Part shown: positions 1 to 6,402 of the stretch, one piece after another | How the letters are laid out: every line of letters starts with the position of its first letter | How positions within the stretch are numbered: the stretch's first letter is position 1 | Source: an uncultured Prevotellaceae bacterium | GTDB taxonomy: Bacteria; Bacteroidota; Bacteroidia; Bacteroidales; Bacteroidaceae | Assembly (NCBI GenBank): GCA_902803455.1 | Contig: CADCQC010000140.1 | Coordinates: 1-9,732, forward strand | Length of the DNA stretch: 9,732 bases | Direction of reading: 5' to 3' | Program-made: the position numbers and the translations under genes | The notes under the pieces: model-generated | Databases searched by the model: none | What the model was told of the DNA's origin: nothing | Seen by the model: only the letters and a program-made list of their open reading frames with translations

Positions 1-495
1 AGTTTTATGATGATGATGATGACGGCATCATTCGTTGCCTCTGCACAGATCTTCTCCATGGAGAAGGTAAACCATTCTTTGTCTTACTTGATTCTGACAA
101 CTGATTCTACGATTGATAGATGGAGATTGCCCTTCCCCGTTTATCAATTCTGCGTAGGTGATGTGGATCATGATGGAAATGATGATGCTTTGGTAGGAGT
201 AGAGAAGACAACTAGATTTGATTCTGAAATAAAAAAGAGACTATTCATTTTCAAAAACTATAAAGGTAGGATACGTGCCTTATGGATGGGCTCACAGCTT
301 GGTGGTATCTTAGAAGATTTCCGTGTGGTTGATAATCATGTGGTATCTTTACAAACGGCTAATGATGGAAAGTATGCTGTTTTGCAACATGAATGGAGAA
401 AGTTTGGACTGGGATTCAAACGTTTCCTAATCTCTAATGTATCCCGTGAAGAAGCCGAGAAGATCTTTCGAGATGATTCTCTATTAAAATATTGA
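1..495 (+). CDS. Small exported FG-GAP/VCBS-like protein, 5' end cut by window edge
   Basis: Function unknown. The frame is open to the left edge. Its first visible residues (Ser-Phe, five Met, then TASFVASAQ) read like the hydrophobic core and AxA-type cleavage site of a signal peptide lacking its charged start. The true start is therefore probably just upstream of base 1, although ATG at 7 (162 aa) cannot be excluded. Counting from the ATG at 7, residues 51-65 (GDVDHDGNDDALVGV) match the calcium-binding DxDxDG loop of FG-GAP/VCBS repeats. Only one repeat is visible, so it is not a full propeller. The rest (RLFIFKNYKGRIRALWMGS, then GGILEDFRV) looks like a small beta-rich periplasmic or surface domain. 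It ends 25 bp before the DUF3160 gene on the same strand, so the two are probably co-transcribed. I recall similar short Bacteroidales proteins annotated only as FG-GAP or under misleading names. The reading frame is secure; the role is not. Confidence 0.72.
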   Translation, partial: SFMMMMMTASFVASAQIFSMEKVNHSLSYLILTTDSTIDRWRLPFPVYQFCVGDVDHDGNDDALVGVEKTTRFDSEIKKRLFIFKNYKGRIRALWMGSQLGGILEDFRVVDNHVVSLQTANDGKYAVLQHEWRKFGLGFKRFLISNVSREEAEKIFRDDSLLKY

Positions 496-520
496 TGTTA
501 TTTCCTAAACCTTAAATGAT

Positions 521-2896
521 ATGAAAAGATTTTTTGTTTTTCTTGTGACTGTTGTGGTTGGCGTCTCTATCTCTGCGCAAAGCACTTCACCCATTACCCT
601 ACCTGGAAAGGGTAAAATAAATGTGGAGACGTTGTTGAAGCGTATTGATACCAAGATGGATATTTCCAATCTTTCAGTTTGTGAACTGCGGGTCTTGCGG
701 AATGCTTTCGCCGCACGTCAAGGATATTTGTTTGAAAGCAGTGATTTGAGATTTGTGTTTAATACTACTTCATGGTACGATTCCTTAGCATGGAACAGAG
801 TCGACAACGAACAGAAGATCGGACCGGTGAAGTATAGTGCGGACGAGACGGCTTTTATTAACCAAATAAAAGCCCGGGAAAAAGAATTGCTCAAAAATAA
901 TTATAAAACATCCAAAGGTATTGTCAATCTTGACAATCTGATTAATCCTTATCAATTGGATGATTTTCCAGATGCTTTGAAGGAGCATCTGACAAAATAT
1001 GGATTTGGAATCGTTGAGAATGATAATGAGCAAATTTTTCAAGTGTATGAAAGAAATGATTATCATGCTTTTCCCAATTTTGTCACTACCGATCTCTACC
1101 TGCAATTGTTCCATCTCTTCTTCGATACCATGATGAGAAAAGTGGAAGAAGGCCAGCTAAGCGCTACCATTGGAAAACTTTGTAAGGATATGCATGATCA
1201 AATGGTGAACAAAGCAAATCTATCCAAAGACAAAAACATCAAGGCGGTGGCTGAATGGAATATAGCCTATTTTGCCATAGCCTACCAACTGATAACCGGG
1301 AAAAATCTAAGTATACCTCAAAGCATGAAACAGCAAGCTGAAAAAGAACTGAATCATTGTAAAGAGACTACGGATGGTTATTCTGATTTCTTAGACTATA
1401 AAGAGGTGAAATTCCCTTATAGCTTATTCAAACCTCGTGGACATTATACTCGCTCAAAATTGTGTGGTAGATATTTTAAGGCGATGATGTGGTTGCAATC
1501 TGTTCCTTTTGGAACGGATAAAGATGTGGAAATGCAACGGGCTGCAATGATTGCGGATGTCTTGAATACCTATCCCAATCTCAAGAAAAGCTATATGAGC
1601 GTTTTTGAACCTATTACTTTCCTTATGGGGCGGCCGGACAATGTCACCATTTTGCAAATGGGCGACATGATGAAAAAACTTAATGTATCCCTGCCTCAGT
1701 TGATGAAAAAAGGCAAGGCGCTTGATGCTTTACGTAATAAAATCGATGAGTTGGCTGAGAAACAAATCCGTATCAGACCAAAGTTTGAGCGTACCTCTCA
1801 CAACAAAATCAATTTTATGCCTCAGAGATACCAACCTGATGCTGAAGTATTACAGGAAATGGCGGACTATGATAGCCAGATCACTAAGCGTGATGTTCCT
1901 ATGGGGCTTGACGTCATGGCTGCTATGGGGGCGACAGCTGCCGAGAGAATCCTTGTTCAGGAACTCAAGCAAGATAAACAATGGGAAGGATTTACACCCA
2001 ATTTGTCGAAAATGAAGTCTATGATGAAAACCATAGACTGGAATGCTTGCGTATCTAATAAATGGCTGGCAGCACTGAATGCGCTTAACACCCAAAAAGA
2101 TGACAGAGTGCCTTATTTTATGAAAACACAGCAATGGGATAAAAAGAATCTCAATGCTTCTTTAGCATCTTGGGCAGAACTCAAGCACGATGCCATTTTG
2201 TATGCGAAACAACCATTTGCAGCGGAATGTGGTGACGGTAGCCTACCAGCGCCGATCATCATCGGATATGTGGAACCAAATGTGCCGTTCTGGACAAAGG
2301 CAATCGCTCTTCTTGATGAGACTAAGAATGTTTTGCAACGGTATCGCTTGTCAAATAAGAATGTGGAGAGTGATATTAATGCGTTGAAAGAGGAAGCACA
2401 GTTCTTATTGAATGCTAGTAAAAAAGAATTGGATGGAAAACGATTGACTAATGAGGAATATGAGCATATCAGGTATATAGGTGCTAATTTTGAATATCTT
2501 TCATTGGAGATGATCAAAGAACCTAATCAAAGTCTTATGGGGTGGAGTGATGTGCAGGGCACAGATAAATCTATTGCTGTCGTTGCTGATGTCTATACGG
2601 CTAACGGAGATAATAATCCAAATCATTCTATCCTCTATGAAGGGGTTGGGCCGGCACATGACATTTATGTCGTGGTAGAGGTGGATGGATACTTGAGATT
2701 GATGAGAGGGGGAGTGTTCTCATACCGGGAATTTAAACGTCCGTCCAACGAACAAAGACTTAATGATGAGGAATGGCAACAACTGCTGGAAAAATCTCCA
2801 AACACAGGAAAACCTTCTTGGATGCAGGAGATAATCGTTCCTGTCGAAAACAAACCTGCTGACAACGAAACCATATTCTATGGCACAGGATGTTGA
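521..2896 (+). CDS. Secreted YARHG + DUF3160 domain protein
   Basis: The 791-aa protein belongs to an uncharacterised bacterial and archaeal family; no reaction is known. Residues 1-20 form a signal peptide: MKR, then the hydrophobic stretch FFVFLVTVVVGV, then SISAQ with cleavage near Ala19/Gln20. No lipobox Cys is present, so a soluble exported protein is likely. Residues about 50-122 resemble a YARHG domain, an extracellular module: LRNAFAARQGYLF at 59-71, with WY at 85-86 and a helical tail. Here the name motif reads AARQG. From about residue 160 the DUF3160 domain follows, with FPNFVTTDLYLQLFHLFFD at 184-202 and a C-terminal block EGVG, RGGVFSYREF and RLNDEEW (746-752). The last residue is Cys, in YGTGC. 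ATG at 521 is chosen because it begins the signal peptide. The gene lies between the FG-GAP-like and CapA-like genes, suggesting a shared extracytoplasmic process (inference). Confidence 0.86.
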   Translation: MKRFFVFLVTVVVGVSISAQSTSPITLPGKGKINVETLLKRIDTKMDISNLSVCELRVLRNAFAARQGYLFESSDLRFVFNTTSWYDSLAWNRVDNEQKIGPVKYSADETAFINQIKAREKELLKNNYKTSKGIVNLDNLINPYQLDDFPDALKEHLTKYGFGIVENDNEQIFQVYERNDYHAFPNFVTTDLYLQLFHLFFDTMMRKVEEGQLSATIGKLCKDMHDQMVNKANLSKDKNIKAVAEWNIAYFAIAYQLITGKNLSIPQSMKQQAEKELNHCKETTDGYSDFLDYKEVKFPYSLFKPRGHYTRSKLCGRYFKAMMWLQSVPFGTDKDVEMQRAAMIADVLNTYPNLKKSYMSVFEPITFLMGRPDNVTILQMGDMMKKLNVSLPQLMKKGKALDALRNKIDELAEKQIRIRPKFERTSHNKINFMPQRYQPDAEVLQEMADYDSQITKRDVPMGLDVMAAMGATAAERILVQELKQDKQWEGFTPNLSKMKSMMKTIDWNACVSNKWLAALNALNTQKDDRVPYFMKTQQWDKKNLNASLASWAELKHDAILYAKQPFAAECGDGSLPAPIIIGYVEPNVPFWTKAIALLDETKNVLQRYRLSNKNVESDINALKEEAQFLLNASKKELDGKRLTNEEYEHIRYIGANFEYLSLEMIKEPNQSLMGWSDVQGTDKSIAVVADVYTANGDNNPNHSILYEGVGPAHDIYVVVEVDGYLRLMRGGVFSYREFKRPSNEQRLNDEEWQQLLEKSPNTGKPSWMQEIIVPVENKPADNETIFYGTGC
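850..874. repeat. Perfect 10-bp inverted repeat inside the DUF3160 gene
   Basis: GGCTTTTATT at 850-859 and AATAAAAGCC at 865-874 are exact reverse complements separated by 5 bases. This lies in the stretch encoding the end of the YARHG-like domain. Neither strand has a T run after it, so it is not an intrinsic terminator. It may be fortuitous or a local mRNA hairpin. Confidence 0.4.
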
Positions 2897-2962
2897 TGGG
2901 GTGTTCTCGTTCTCTTGAGTTTTTATTCTATAAGTATTGCTTTAAATATCTGGCTTATCAGC

Positions 2963-3883
2963 TTGAAAATCAATAATCTATTCTTTTATGTAATATTCGC
3001 TCTCCATAGTATGGCTGCTATGGGGAGCGATTCTTGTGCTGTGGTGATGACGTTCACCGGTGATCTGCTGCTTGACAGGGGGGTGAGAGAAAGAATTCAA
3101 TCTGACGGTATTGATGCGCTCTTTTCTCCATCCGTTGATTCTTTGTTTTGTAACAGTGATATCGTGGTATCTAATTTGGAATGTCCTGCTACGCATGTCA
3201 AAAGTCCTCTCAACAAATGGATCGTCTTTAGAGGTGATCCGGAATGGCTGGCTGACCTGAAGCGTCACCACATCACACATCTTTCTTTGGCAAATAATCA
3301 TAGTATCGACCAAGGTAGAGAAGGCTTGATGGATACTGTGGATGAAATTGCTGCTGCTGGCATCATTCCTGTTGGGGCTGGAATGAATATGAATGATGCC
3401 TCAAAACCTATACTGTTAACGGAAAAACCAAGAAAAGTTTGGTTGTTGGCTTCACTCAGACTGTCTTTGGAAAACTTTCCTTATCTTCCTGAGTTGCCTT
3501 GTGTCAGTCAATTGGAGTTTTCCCAACTCATACAGCAGATTCGGTTGCTGAAAAATGAAGATCCGACTTGCTTTGTGGTGGTCTCGTTACATTGGGGGGG
3601 AGAAAATACTTTTCATCCTCTAATCCAACAAGTTGCTGAGGCGCATCAGATCATTGATGCTGGGGCAGATATTATTATTGGGCATCATCCTCATACGTTA
3701 CAACCAGCTGAGCAATTCAAAGGGAAATGGATCTTCTATAGTATAGGCAATTTCATCTTTGATGCCTTGAAAACTTTTCATTCCACAGCTTGTGTGGTCA
3801 ATATTCATCTTACAAAACTACATGCGGAGGTGAAATCGATACCGGTTGTCATTGATCATTGTACACCGGTCATCACAAAATGA
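2963..3883 (+). CDS. CapA-type (PGA_cap) metallophosphatase, exported
   Basis: This is a calcineurin-like metallophosphoesterase of the CapA/PgsA family, named for poly-gamma-glutamate capsule synthesis; most homologues have unknown substrates. No CapB or CapC homologue is visible, so capsule synthesis should not be assumed. I prefer the TTG at 2963 as start (306 aa). It gives a textbook signal peptide: MKINN, core LFFYVIFAL, cleavage after HSMAA. The frame also opens at TTG 2915 (322 aa), but that adds a poor extension. Metal-site motifs, numbered from 2963, are all present: GD at 33-34 (TFTGDLLLDRG), NLE at 71-73, NNH at 111-113, H210 in LHWGGE, and GHHPH at 240-244, followed by IFYSIGNFIFD. 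Length suits a single-domain family member. It is the last gene of the + strand row, 66 bp after DUF3160, and a strong terminator follows its stop. Substrate unknown. Confidence 0.86.
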   Translation: MKINNLFFYVIFALHSMAAMGSDSCAVVMTFTGDLLLDRGVRERIQSDGIDALFSPSVDSLFCNSDIVVSNLECPATHVKSPLNKWIVFRGDPEWLADLKRHHITHLSLANNHSIDQGREGLMDTVDEIAAAGIIPVGAGMNMNDASKPILLTEKPRKVWLLASLRLSLENFPYLPELPCVSQLEFSQLIQQIRLLKNEDPTCFVVVSLHWGGENTFHPLIQQVAEAHQIIDAGADIIIGHHPHTLQPAEQFKGKWIFYSIGNFIFDALKTFHSTACVVNIHLTKLHAEVKSIPVVIDHCTPVITK

Positions 3884-3885
3884 AG

Positions 3886-3915
3886 AAGGGAGAACCGCGA
3901 TCGTTCTCCCTTTTT
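3886..3915 (+). terminator. Intrinsic terminator after the capA-like gene, perhaps bidirectional
   Basis: A perfect 10-bp stem (AAGGGAGAAC at 3886-3895, GTTCTCCCTT at 3903-3912) with a 7-base loop runs into five Ts at 3911-3915, just 2 bp after the capA-like stop codon. It lies between convergent genes. Read on the minus strand, the same stem is followed by a looser T-rich stretch, so it may also end the TPR-ribH transcript. Confidence 0.88.
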
Positions 3916-3935
3916 GATGAATATTCTCAAATAAT

Positions 3936-4412
3936 TTAGAATTTTGCCATCTTGATGGCAACGACGGCACATTCATCGCCTTTGTTGCCTAATTTGCCTC
4001 CAGCTCGATCCAACGCTTGTTCCATGGTGTCGGTAGTCAACAAACCATAAACAACAGGAATCTCATTTTTGACATTCAAACTGGCAATACCATAGGTAAC
4101 ACCTTGACAGATATAGTCAAAATGTGGTGTCTCTCCACGTATGACACTCCCAAGAATAATGATGGCGTCATATCCGCCATTTAAGGTCATCTGATGGGCT
4201 CCATAGATCAACTCAAAACTGCCAGGGACTGTTTTCACATGAATATTCTCTGGTAATGCCCCATGCCTTTCAAGTGTATCTACTGCGCCTTTAAGCAAAG
4301 CATTGGTCACAACACTATTCCATTCTGAGACAACGATACCAAAACACATATTGCTGGCATCGGGCACTTTGGAATGGTCTATTTCAGAAATGTCGCGGAG
4401 AGCTGTAGCCAT
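3936..4412 (-). CDS. ribH: 6,7-dimethyl-8-ribityllumazine synthase (riboflavin synthesis)
   Basis: Lumazine synthase condenses 5-amino-6-ribitylaminouracil with 3,4-dihydroxy-2-butanone 4-phosphate to give the direct precursor of riboflavin, in the cytoplasm. The 158-aa length is typical. Visible motifs are FGIVVSEWN at 24-32 (aromatic substrate stacking), VPGSFEL at 62-68, GSVIRGETPHFDYIC at 88-102 with the catalytic-type His97, and Arg136 in DRAGGKLGNKG. Arg136 lies 39 residues after His97, the same spacing as the phosphate-binding Arg and catalytic His in the Bacillus subtilis enzyme. Family members form pentamers or 60-subunit shells. The ATG lies one base after the TAA of the upstream TPR gene, so the two are almost certainly co-transcribed and perhaps translationally coupled. 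No other riboflavin gene is in the window, and I see no FMN riboswitch upstream of the pair. Identification is firm. Confidence 0.97.
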   Translation of the reverse strand: MATALRDISEIDHSKVPDASNMCFGIVVSEWNSVVTNALLKGAVDTLERHGALPENIHVKTVPGSFELIYGAHQMTLNGGYDAIIILGSVIRGETPHFDYICQGVTYGIASLNVKNEIPVVYGLLTTDTMEQALDRAGGKLGNKGDECAVVAIKMAKF

Positions 4413-4413
4413 C

Positions 4414-5109
4414 TTATTTCGACAGATATTCTATATATTTGTCTACATCTTGCTGAGCGGCAGATCCAAGATACTTCTCTTTGATGGTCTTGAACAGTTG
4501 AAGAGCTTCGTCATTCTTCTTTTGATCAATAAGAATCAAGGCTGCTTTTTGAAGAGCTAAAGGAGCTACACTGTTGTTGGTGCCGTTTTCTGTGGCTTTG
4601 TCGGCCATCTTAGCTGCACTTTGGAATGCATCCAAAGCTTTGTCCAACTGTTTAACATTAGCATAGGCGTCACCCATGGCAATAACTGCCAAAGGACTGA
4701 CCATCACGTCTCCTTTAGGTTTGAATGCATCAAGATATTTGATAGCTTCTTCCCATTTGTCTTGCTTGGCATAGCATAGACCTGCATATAGATTGGCCAA
4801 ATTGCCTGCCTTCGTACTTCCATACTCACTGATAATTTGAATCAAACCAGGGGTGCCAATGCTGTCGCCTTTGAGTGCCTTCTCGTAATTTTGCATCATA
4901 AATAATTCCTGATTGTGAGCAAGCGCTGTACTGGCTTTCTCATTTCTAGAGGAGGAATAGCTGGTCCATCCGATGATGCCTAAAATGATACAAACAAGTA
5001 AAACAAGGCAGGCAATAATGCTTTTCTTGTTTTTCGTCAGGAATGCTTCTGAACGATTGAGGGTCTCCATCATCTCCTGATTACCCTGGGGTTCTTTTTT
5101 CTTTGCCAT
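4414..5109 (-). CDS. Single-pass membrane protein with periplasmic TPR repeats (YfgM-like layout)
   Basis: The 231-aa protein has a charged cytoplasmic N-terminus (MAKKKEPQGN), one membrane helix at about 30-48 (core IIACLVLLVCIILGIIGW) and a helical C-terminal domain. That domain has TPR-like units at about 104-131 (LYAGLCYAKQDKWEEAIKYL), 139-172 (AMGDAYANVKQLDKALDAF) and 184-217 (ALQKAALILIDQKKNDEALQLF). Positive residues precede the helix, so the TPRs should face the periplasm. This layout resembles YfgM, the E. coli ancillary SecYEG/chaperone partner, but sequence-level kinship is only an inference. TPR domains bind partner proteins; the partner here is unknown. ATG at 5109 begins the basic N-terminus and is preceded by an A/T-rich leader. 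It is the first gene of a two-gene unit with ribH and is divergent from recF. Gene certain; exact role unknown. Confidence 0.88.
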   Translation of the reverse strand: MAKKKEPQGNQEMMETLNRSEAFLTKNKKSIIACLVLLVCIILGIIGWTSYSSSRNEKASTALAHNQELFMMQNYEKALKGDSIGTPGLIQIISEYGSTKAGNLANLYAGLCYAKQDKWEEAIKYLDAFKPKGDVMVSPLAVIAMGDAYANVKQLDKALDAFQSAAKMADKATENGTNNSVAPLALQKAALILIDQKKNDEALQLFKTIKEKYLGSAAQQDVDKYIEYLSK

Positions 5110-5150
5110 TATTTTTGATAATTGTGTTTATAATTTCCAACTTCTTGAAG

Positions 5151-5169
5151 TCATGCTTGGCATGCATGA
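5151..5169. repeat. Inverted repeat in the TPR-ribH leader
   Basis: TCATGC at 5151-5156 pairs with GCATGA at 5164-5169 across 7 bases, and a GCATGC palindrome lies at 5160-5165. If the 5181-5188 promoter is right, this falls in the untranslated leader of TPR-ribH and could form a small hairpin. It is too short and simple to be a known riboswitch. Confidence 0.3.
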
Positions 5170-5170
5170 T

Positions 5171-5185
5171 TTTTGCGTCGCAAAA
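5171..5185. repeat. 15-bp palindrome overlapping the TPR-ribH promoter candidate
   Basis: TTTTGCG and CGCAAAA are perfect reverse complements around a single central base. The right arm shares bases with the minus-strand -7 candidate, so a dimeric regulator bound here would block the promoter. Operator function is inferred only from position. Confidence 0.45.
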
Positions 5186-5188
5186 TTA
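5181..5188 (-). promoter_or_regulatory. Candidate -7 box for the TPR-ribH operon
   Basis: Read on the minus strand this is TAATTTTG, followed by C, matching the Bacteroidetes -7 consensus TAnnTTTG. It would start transcription near 5174 and leave a leader of about 65 nt before the ATG at 5109. No clear -33 TTTG is seen at the usual distance, so this rests on one box. The box overlaps the palindrome at 5171-5185. Confidence 0.45.
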
Positions 5189-5239
5189 CTCATTTTATCC
5201 CACATGCTGAAATTTATCATCGACTTTTTTCGTTTTTCA

Positions 5240-5264
5240 CATGCAAAAGGATTATCTTTGCATG
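5240..5264. promoter_or_regulatory. 8-bp inverted repeat surrounding the recF promoter, possible operator
   Basis: CATGCAAA at 5240-5247 and TTTGCATG at 5257-5264 are exact reverse complements with a 9-base spacer. The right arm overlaps the TTTG of the recF -7 candidate, the expected place for a repressor site. The CATGC core also occurs at 5152, 5161 and 5203 in the same intergenic stretch. No regulator can be named from sequence alone. Confidence 0.45.
5253..5260 (+). promoter_or_regulatory. Candidate -7 box for recF-dciA
   Basis: TATCTTTG, followed by C, matches the Bacteroidetes -7 consensus TAnnTTTG. T-rich sequence at 5225-5237 lies where a -33 element would be, without a clean TTTG. 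Transcription would begin near 5267, about 27 nt before the ATG at 5294. That supports this start over the upstream in-frame ATGs. Confidence 0.55.
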
Positions 5265-5293
5265 AAAAAGGCCGACTATGCCGACTTAATTAT

Positions 5294-6394
5294 ATGATAC
5301 TCGACCATATTTCCATTGTCAATTATAAAAATATTCTTTCCGCAAATTTACAATTGTCACCCAACATGAATTGTTTGTTGGGCAAAAATGGCATGGGAAA
5401 AACCAATTTCCTTGATGCTGTTCATTTCCTCTCTTTTTGTCGAAGTGCTAATTCGGCTTTGGATTCCCAGGTTATCAGCCATGGGCTGGACTTCTTTATG
5501 CTCGAGGGATGCTATATTCGGGAGAATGGAGATGAGGATATTGTATATTGTGGAATGAAAAGAGGACAAAAAAAGCATTTCAAACGAAACAAAAAAGAAT
5601 ATAAACGTCTTTCAGAGAATATTGGCCTTATTCCTCTTGTTTCTGTCTCACCTGCTGATGCTTCCATTATTGATGGTGGAAGCGAGGAGAGACGAAAATT
5701 GATTGATATGGTCATCTCTCAATATGACAATTCTTATATGGGGATGCTGAATAATTACAATAAGGTCCTTCATCAAAGAAATGTCTTGTTGAAAATGGAG
5801 GAGGAGCCAGATATGGCTCTCATGGAAATATTGGAAACTCAGATGGCTGCGGAAGGTGAGAAAATATATGCCAAAAGACAAGATTTCATTAAAGATTTCG
5901 TGCCGGTTTTCCAACTCTATTATAATAGAATTTGCAGTTCTGGTGAGACAGTGTCGGTAGATTATGTCTCTCATTGCCAGCGCGGACCGTTACTGGATGT
6001 TATACAGCGTGACCGTTTTAAAGATAGAGTGCTTGGGTATTCGTTGCATGGAATACATCGCGATGATCTGGACTTGAGATTGGATGGGTATCCATTGAAA
6101 AAAGAGGGGAGTCAAGGCCAGACAAAATCTTTTGCTATCGCATTAAAATTGGCGCAATTTGATTTCTTGAAACGTGCCAATAGCCATACCAAACCTATAT
6201 TGCTTCTCGATGATATCTTTGATAAACTCGACGCTGGCCGAGTGGAGCAGATCGTAAAAATGGTGGCGGGTGATGATTTTGGACAAATCTTTGTCACGGA
6301 TACCAATAGAGACCATCTTGATCAAATCTTGCAACATTATTCTTTTGATTACCGTATCTTCTCTGTTGAAAATGGAGAAATTAATGCAAAATAA
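5294..6394 (+). CDS. recF: DNA replication and repair protein RecF
   Basis: RecF is an SMC/ABC-type ATPase that, with RecO and RecR, helps load RecA at gapped or stalled replication sites. Chosen at ATG 5294, the 366-aa protein has normal family length and begins MILDHISIVNYKNI, the usual RecF N-terminus. The frame is open back to 5153, but that extension has no family character and contains the promoter candidate. Key motifs are Walker A at 30-37 (GKNGMGKT), ABC signature SQGQTK from 273, Walker B at 302-307 (ILLLDD), D-loop DKLD at 310-313 and FVTDT at 333-337. All are intact, so an active ATPase is expected. A DciA-family gene follows after 8 bp. dnaA, dnaN and gyrB, frequent recF neighbours in other phyla, are absent here. 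Identification is firm. Confidence 0.96.
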   Translation: MILDHISIVNYKNILSANLQLSPNMNCLLGKNGMGKTNFLDAVHFLSFCRSANSALDSQVISHGLDFFMLEGCYIRENGDEDIVYCGMKRGQKKHFKRNKKEYKRLSENIGLIPLVSVSPADASIIDGGSEERRKLIDMVISQYDNSYMGMLNNYNKVLHQRNVLLKMEEEPDMALMEILETQMAAEGEKIYAKRQDFIKDFVPVFQLYYNRICSSGETVSVDYVSHCQRGPLLDVIQRDRFKDRVLGYSLHGIHRDDLDLRLDGYPLKKEGSQGQTKSFAIALKLAQFDFLKRANSHTKPILLLDDIFDKLDAGRVEQIVKMVAGDDFGQIFVTDTNRDHLDQILQHYSFDYRIFSVENGEINAK

Positions 6395-6402
6395 AGCAAA
6401 CA

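Noticed and set aside
2113..2517. 134-codon open frame on the minus strand
   Set aside because: Antisense to the DUF3160 gene, with no start context or recognisable domain; a shadow of the real gene.
4303..4560. 85-codon plus-strand open frame across the ribH/TPR junction
   Set aside because: Opposes two well-supported genes and has no family features.
5110..5180. FMN riboswitch in the leader of TPR-ribH
   Set aside because: The leader is short and I see none of the conserved RFN-element segments; only small hairpins are present.
5153..5293. 47-residue N-terminal extension of recF from ATG 5153
   Set aside because: It carries no family sequence, contains the probable promoter and inverted repeats, and would make RecF unusually long. 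ATG 5294 gives the canonical N-terminus.
6056..6065. CATCGCGATG palindrome in recF
   Set aside because: Lies over the conserved codons for His-Arg-Asp-Asp; a 10-bp palindrome of this kind is plausible by chance.
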